Both the position numbers and the translations under genes were made by a program. From Natrialbaceae archaeon Tc-Br11_E2g1 (GTDB taxonomy: Archaea > Halobacteriota > Halobacteria > Halobacteriales > Natrialbaceae): 15,974 nt of DNA. This document shows positions 12,741-15,974 of the stretch, one piece after another (positions within the stretch are counted from its first letter, which is position 1; each line of letters begins with the position of its first letter). Below the pieces are notes generated by a model. That model was not told the DNA's origin and made no database searches. It worked only from the letters and a program-made list of their open reading frames with translations. Location: NCBI GenBank assembly GCA_001564255.1, contig LKNC01000025.1:1-15974 (forward strand), in the 5' to 3' direction.

Positions 12741-13016
12741 ATGGACGATAAACCCACTTCAGGAGAGATCCTGGGAATCCCGTACAACTTCGAACGACCG
12801 AGCCTCGGGCGGATGCTCTCGTCGCACTGGAAACCCGGCGAGGGAATGCTCGTCGAGAAACCCTTCGGCGTCGGCTACACGCTGAACCTGGCCAACTGGC
12901 GGTCGTGGATCGTCGTGGGCATCGCCGGCGCGTTGCTCTGGCAAGAGCAGAAGGGGACGGGCGGGGACGAACCCGAGGAGGACGAACCCGTCGAAGTGAT
13001 CGTCGACGAGGACTGA
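12741..13016 (+). CDS. DUF5808-domain membrane protein
   Basis: A 91-residue protein almost entirely occupied by the haloarchaeal DUF5808 pattern: GEILGIPYNFERPSLGRML (8-26), HWKPGEGMLVEKPFGVGYT (29-47), LNLANWRSW (48-56). This is followed by one short hydrophobic segment (about 54-67, WRSWIVVGIAGALLW) and a very acidic tail. The function of the family is unknown to me. Likely a monotopic or single-TM membrane protein; there is no signal peptide. It has its own leaderless promoter and a T-tailed terminator starting at the stop codon, so it is a monocistronic unit unlinked from its neighbours. Confidence 0.85.
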   Translation: MDDKPTSGEILGIPYNFERPSLGRMLSSHWKPGEGMLVEKPFGVGYTLNLANWRSWIVVGIAGALLWQEQKGTGGDEPEEDEPVEVIVDED

Positions 13017-13042
13017 AACTGTTCACTTCGTTCACAGTTTTT
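13016..13042 (+). terminator. Intrinsic-type terminator of the DUF5808 gene
   Basis: aaactgt (13016-13022) pairs with acagttt (13034-13040) around an 11-nt loop, and five T run from 13038 to 13042. The stem starts at the last base of the TGA. It is the only one of the stop-proximal hairpins here with a T-run. Confidence 0.7.
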
Positions 13043-13062
13043 ACTGGCGGAGATCGCTGTTC

Positions 13063-13082
13063 GAGCCGCGTACACGCGGCTC
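13063..13082. other. Compact GC-rich hairpin upstream of the OB-like protein gene
   Basis: gagccgcg (13063-13070) and cgcggctc (13075-13082) form a perfect 8-bp stem with the 4-nt loop taca. It lies between the preceding terminator and the next TATA box, so it may be a backup terminator or a protein-binding site. A gaacgttc palindrome (13093-13100) lies just downstream. Confidence 0.4.
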
Positions 13083-13117
13083 TCTGCCGGACGAACGTTC
13101 TGACAGCGACGCAAACG

Positions 13118-13124
13118 GTATATT
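13118..13124 (+). promoter_or_regulatory. TATA box of the OB-like protein operon
   Basis: gtatatt is centred about 31 nt before the ATG at 13153, predicting a nearly leaderless mRNA. Its position argues against starts further upstream in the same frame, since an alternative TTG at 13123 would lie inside the TATA box. Confidence 0.55.
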
Positions 13125-13152
13125 GTTCAGGTTCTGGGACAGTCAGTCGCGT

Positions 13153-13638
13153 ATGAACGCGAGCTATCGGGTCGTCGCACTCGCGGTCTTGTTGATCGCC
13201 ACGTTCGGATTGTGTGTGGGATACGCGACAGCGGACCACTGGGAGATTACGAGTGGCGCCGACGTCGCGACGAACCCGGCGGCACACGACGGCGAGGAGG
13301 CGTTCGTGTTCGCGGAGGTCATAGCAGTAGACGACCAAACGGCTTCGATGACGGTCCAGGTCGACTCCAGTGAGGTCGAGGTGAACTCGGGCGACCCGGC
13401 GAGCCTCGAGGCGGTCGAGCCCGGTTCGGATATCCAGGTCTACGGCACGCTCGATGGCGGTTCGACCGCGATAACCGCCGAGGAAGTCGTGATCGATTAC
13501 CGAAACGACGGGGACCGGGCGTACGTGTACGGAACGTCCGTTCTCGGCGGTCTCCTGGCCGCGGGCTACTTCCGTCACCACTGGACGATCGATCTGCGAC
13601 GCCTCGGGTTCTCCCCGCGGGGTGAGAGGGATGGCTGA
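13153..13638 (+). CDS. Membrane-anchored extracytoplasmic protein, OB-fold-like
   Basis: A 161-residue protein. An N-terminal hydrophobic helix (about 6-25, ending CVGYATADHW) acts as signal anchor or signal peptide. Residues 46-118 are beta-rich and read like a small OB-type barrel: AFVFAEVIAVDDQTASMTVQV, then SDIQVYGTLDGG and AITAEEVVI. A second hydrophobic segment (about 125-141, YVYGTSVLGGLLAAGYF) precedes a basic tail. The barrel is therefore outside the cell between two membrane segments. Similar small haloarchaeal proteins exist without assigned function, and I infer none. ATG 13153 is chosen from the TATA spacing. Its last 8 nt overlap the next gene, so the two are translationally coupled. 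Confidence 0.7.
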   Translation: MNASYRVVALAVLLIATFGLCVGYATADHWEITSGADVATNPAAHDGEEAFVFAEVIAVDDQTASMTVQVDSSEVEVNSGDPASLEAVEPGSDIQVYGTLDGGSTAITAEEVVIDYRNDGDRAYVYGTSVLGGLLAAGYFRHHWTIDLRRLGFSPRGERDG

Positions 13639-14125
13639 GTTGCTGACCCACGTCCTGGTGGCGTACGCGCTCTTTACCGCCGCGGGGTGGTACCTCGAGT
13701 GGCTCGACGAGCGGTGGGTGGCCGTCGGGATGGTCGGGTCGGTCCTCCCCGATCTCAACCGGCTCGCGTTGGTCGTTCCCGCCGAGCGAGTGACCGATTT
13801 CACGGGCGTCGCCTTCGACTGGGGCGGTCTCCACACCGTCGGTGGGGCCCTGCTGCTCTCGGCGATCGGGGCGACGCTGTTCGTGCGCCGACGAGACCAG
13901 CGCCGGGCGTTCCTGGTGCTTTTCGCTGGTGCACTCTCGCACCTCATCGTCGACTTCCCACAACGGTACGCCGACGGCGACGCGCTCACGAACCTGTATC
14001 TCTACCCCGTCTCGTCCGCTCGGCCGCCCACGCCGGGGTGGTACGTCTCCGCCGACAGGTGGGTCGCCGTCGTCGCACTCGCCGTCGCGGCGGCCGTGTT
14101 CGTCGTAGACCGACGTTGGCGGTGA
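13631..14125 (+). CDS. DUF457/YdjM-like polytopic membrane protein (predicted metal-dependent hydrolase family)
   Basis: A 164-residue protein with about four TM segments. The family pattern is present: an N-terminal TH motif (MAELLTHVLVAY, His7), SVLPDLNRL (38-45), GGLHTVGGAL with His68, and GALSHLIVDF (100-109) with His104 and Asp108, a likely metal-ligand set. In many members the second motif reads PDxD; here the second Asp is Asn43. The family is annotated as membrane-bound metal-dependent hydrolases, with no firm substrate known. ATG 13631 is preferred because it gives the conserved AELLTH start; GTG 13622 is a possible alternative. It overlaps the OB-like gene by 8 nt and forms an operon with it. 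The next gene begins 45 nt later. Confidence 0.75.
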   Translation: MAELLTHVLVAYALFTAAGWYLEWLDERWVAVGMVGSVLPDLNRLALVVPAERVTDFTGVAFDWGGLHTVGGALLLSAIGATLFVRRRDQRRAFLVLFAGALSHLIVDFPQRYADGDALTNLYLYPVSSARPPTPGWYVSADRWVAVVALAVAAAVFVVDRRWR

Positions 14126-14170
14126 GTCCGCTCCCGCACGTTTTTCCTCCCTGCCACGTGACTCTCCGGT

Positions 14171-15397
14171 ATGGACGGAGCCGACAGCGACCGAAAACGG
14201 TCAGGGTTCAGATCGCGAACAGCCGTCGAAAAGGCACAGAAAACGTTGCGGGAGGCCGTCTCCCGGACGGTCGAGTCGACACGGGTCGGCCTCGAGGCCG
14301 CCGACGGACGGGTACTCGCCGAACCGATCCTCGCCGCACGTGACGTCCCCCACTACGAGCGGGCGGCGATGGACGGCTACGCCGTGCGTGCACGGGACAC
14401 CTTCGGGGCGAGCGAACGCTCCCCCGAGGTCGTCCAGGTCGGCGAGGGACGGGTCGATCCCGGGACGGCCGTCCGGGTCCACACCGGCAGCGAGGTCCCC
14501 GGCGGGGCGGACGCGGTGGTGATGATCGAACACGTCGAGGCCCTGGAGGCGACGGGTGAACTCGAGGTCAAAGACGCCGTCGCCGAGGGCGAAAACGTCG
14601 CGCCGGCCGGCGAGGACGTCTCGGAAGGGGCCCGGCTGTACGACCCGGGTCACCGGCTTCGCCCCTCGGACCTCGGACTCTTGCGGTCGGTCGGCCTCGA
14701 GGAAGTCGCGGTCAGGGAACGGCCGACGGTCGGAGTGATCCCGACCGGCGAGGAACTGGTCGAGACAGACCCCGACCCCGGCGAGGTGATCGAGACCAAC
14801 GGGCTGACGGTCTCGCGGATGGTCCAGCGGTGGGGTGGGCAGGCGACCTATCGCGACATCGTGACCGACGACTTCGACGCCCTGCGGGTGGCGATCGAAC
14901 GGGACCTGACGAGAGACGTCGTCGTCACGACGGGGGGCTCTTCGGTGGGCCAGCGCGACCTCTTACCGGAGGTCATCGACGACCTCGGCGAGGTGCTCGT
15001 CCACGGCGTCGCGCTCAAACCCGGCCACCCCGTCTGTCTCGGGATCGTCGAGGAGACGCCCGTCCTCGCGCTTCCGGGCTATCCGGTCGCCTGTATCGTC
15101 AACGCCGTCCAGTTCCTCCGGCCGGTCCTGCGGTGGCTCGAGGGCACCGAACCGGAGTCCCATCCGACCGTCGAGGCACGTCTCGAGCGCAAGATCCCGA
15201 GTGAACCCGGAACGCGGACGTTCGCGCGGGTCGCCCTCGAGGACCGGGACGGAGAGTGTGTGGCAGTGCCGACGCGGGCCAGTGGCTCTGGCGTGCTCTC
15301 GAGTGTGGCACTCGCCGACGGCTGGGTGATCGTCGAGGAGTCCCGGGAGGGGATCCCCGAGGGCGAGCGAGTACGGGTCGAAAACTGGGAGGCCTAG
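14171..15397 (+). CDS. moeA: Molybdopterin molybdenumtransferase MoeA
   Basis: A 408-residue protein of normal MoeA length, inserting molybdate into adenylylated molybdopterin to make molybdenum cofactor in the cytoplasm. The domains follow the family order: MoeA N-terminal region with RAAMDGYAVRA (64-74, including the conserved Asp68) and TGSEVPGGADAVVMIEH (105-121), the MoaB/Mog-like domain with PTGEELV (191-197), TTGGSSVGQRD (253-263), KPGHPV (283-288) and LPGYPVA (301-307), and the beta-barrel C-terminal domain (about 330-408). Conserved acidic residues at Glu194 and Asp263 are present. It lacks the periplasmic-binding-like C-terminal fusion seen in some archaeal MoeA paralogues. No other Mo-cofactor genes are seen here. 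Its stop codon shares CTAG with the convergent acetyltransferase. Confidence 0.95.
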   Translation: MDGADSDRKRSGFRSRTAVEKAQKTLREAVSRTVESTRVGLEAADGRVLAEPILAARDVPHYERAAMDGYAVRARDTFGASERSPEVVQVGEGRVDPGTAVRVHTGSEVPGGADAVVMIEHVEALEATGELEVKDAVAEGENVAPAGEDVSEGARLYDPGHRLRPSDLGLLRSVGLEEVAVRERPTVGVIPTGEELVETDPDPGEVIETNGLTVSRMVQRWGGQATYRDIVTDDFDALRVAIERDLTRDVVVTTGGSSVGQRDLLPEVIDDLGEVLVHGVALKPGHPVCLGIVEETPVLALPGYPVACIVNAVQFLRPVLRWLEGTEPESHPTVEARLERKIPSEPGTRTFARVALEDRDGECVAVPTRASGSGVLSSVALADGWVIVEESREGIPEGERVRVENWEA

Positions 15398-15966
15398 GGC
15401 TCGAGGACGATCGCCATCTCCTGTTCGAAGCTCTCGGAGCCACAGATCTCGAAGCCGACCGATTCGTAAACGGAGATCGCGGCGGTGTTCCAGCGTTCGA
15501 CAGTAAGCCACACCCGTTCGATCCCGCGTTCCGTGGCGTACCCGAGCAGGTGCTCGAGCAGTTCCGTTCCGATCCCGGCCCCCTGGTACTCCCGGAGGAC
15601 GAAGATCGCCAGTTCCCACTCGACCTCGGCGAACTCCGCGGGATCGGGATCGGTGGCCTCGGGGACGAGCGTGGCGTGGCCGACGAGGTCGTCGGCGTGC
15701 CAGACCGCGACGTTTACCCCGCCAGCGAGGAGCGTGTCGAGCCAGTCGCGAATGCGCTTTTCACCGCTCGGTGGGATCCCCTGTGCACGGTCTTCGGGAT
15801 CGAACGCCGTGTACATCTCGACGAGGGCCTCGACGTCGGTTTCGTCGTCTTCGACGAGTGCCCGGACCTCGAGGTCCCGACACTCGCGATCGTCGAAGGT
15901 AGACGGCGGCACGGGAAACCCACAGACGGTCTCGTCGGGGTAGGTACGGGGGGAGTCGGACATCAT
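15394..15966 (-). CDS. GNAT-family N-acetyltransferase
   Basis: A 190-residue protein on the minus strand, convergent with moeA. The acetyl-CoA-binding motif A is REYQGAGIG (125-133), preceded by the strand WELAIFVL and followed by TELLEHLLGYA. Motif B is NTAAISVYESVGF (160-172). Both fit a complete single GNAT domain of about 150 residues, after an N-terminal extension of about 30. Reaction by family: acetyl transfer to an amine of a small molecule or protein; the substrate is unknown. The first codons are two ATGs (15966 and 15963), either of which could be used. Only 8 nt upstream are in the window, so the promoter is not visible. Its TAG at 15394-15396 overlaps the moeA TAG by two bases on the opposite strand. 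Confidence 0.88.
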   Translation of the reverse strand: MMSDSPRTYPDETVCGFPVPPSTFDDRECRDLEVRALVEDDETDVEALVEMYTAFDPEDRAQGIPPSGEKRIRDWLDTLLAGGVNVAVWHADDLVGHATLVPEATDPDPAEFAEVEWELAIFVLREYQGAGIGTELLEHLLGYATERGIERVWLTVERWNTAAISVYESVGFEICGSESFEQEMAIVLEP

Positions 15967-15974
15967 CGGATCAG

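Noticed and set aside
13123..13152. Upstream extension of the OB-like protein from TTG 13123
   Set aside because: The TTG lies inside the TATA box, and ATG 13153 gives a clean signal sequence at leaderless spacing.
12475..13989. 504-codon minus-strand frame crossing four plus-strand genes
   Set aside because: It runs through the kae1-bud32 end, DUF5808, the OB-like gene, DUF457 and their promoters and terminator, and its composition is Arg/Ser-rich and not halophile-like.
1..15974. Insertion sequences, prophage or defence genes
   Set aside because: I looked for transposase, integrase, restriction or toxin motifs and terminal repeats and found none that hold up.

Overview
The window is chromosomal DNA from a haloarchaeon (class Halobacteria; I do not assign a genus). 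The evidence is GC-rich coding sequence with strongly acidic proteins, genes with TATA boxes about 25-35 nt before the start codon (leaderless or nearly leaderless mRNAs), archaeal or haloarchaeal markers (ribosomal proteins S24e and S27ae, a Kae1-Bud32 fusion, FAU-1, HalOD1, DUF5808), and no Shine-Dalgarno signal at most starts.

Region 1 (1-6062) is a membrane-transport locus. Two RND/MMPL-type exporters point away from each other around a 288-bp control region. The leftward one (1-1273, cut by the window edge) carries a very long, almost perfect heptad-repeat coiled coil in its first extracytoplasmic loop. The rightward one (3542-6022) is preceded, with no spacer, by an exported COG1361/S-layer-type protein with tandem beta-sandwich repeats and a C-terminal membrane anchor. 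The control region has a TetR-type dyad, but no TetR gene is visible in the window. This is the most interesting part: it may be a surface-anchored efflux or lipid-export system in which extracellular partners (coiled coil, COG1361 repeats) span the space between membrane and S-layer.

Region 2 (6152-10301) has single genes on the plus strand: the FAU-1 family RNA-binding protein/ribonuclease, a hexapeptide acyltransferase, a small membrane-anchored zinc-ribbon protein, a HalOD1-domain protein and a PRC-barrel-like protein. Among them, on the minus strand, is a collapsed remnant of what looks like a TraB/PrgY-like gene. Several genes are followed directly by stem-loops starting at or just after the stop codon.

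Region 3 (10436-12683) is a translation block: ribosomal proteins S24e and S27ae, then the Kae1-Bud32 fusion of the KEOPS complex (tRNA t6A modification).

Region 4 (12711-15966) has a DUF5808 protein with its own promoter and terminator, an exported OB-like membrane protein overlapping a DUF457-type membrane protein, molybdopterin molybdenumtransferase MoeA, and a convergent GNAT acetyltransferase whose stop codon shares one CTAG with the moeA stop.
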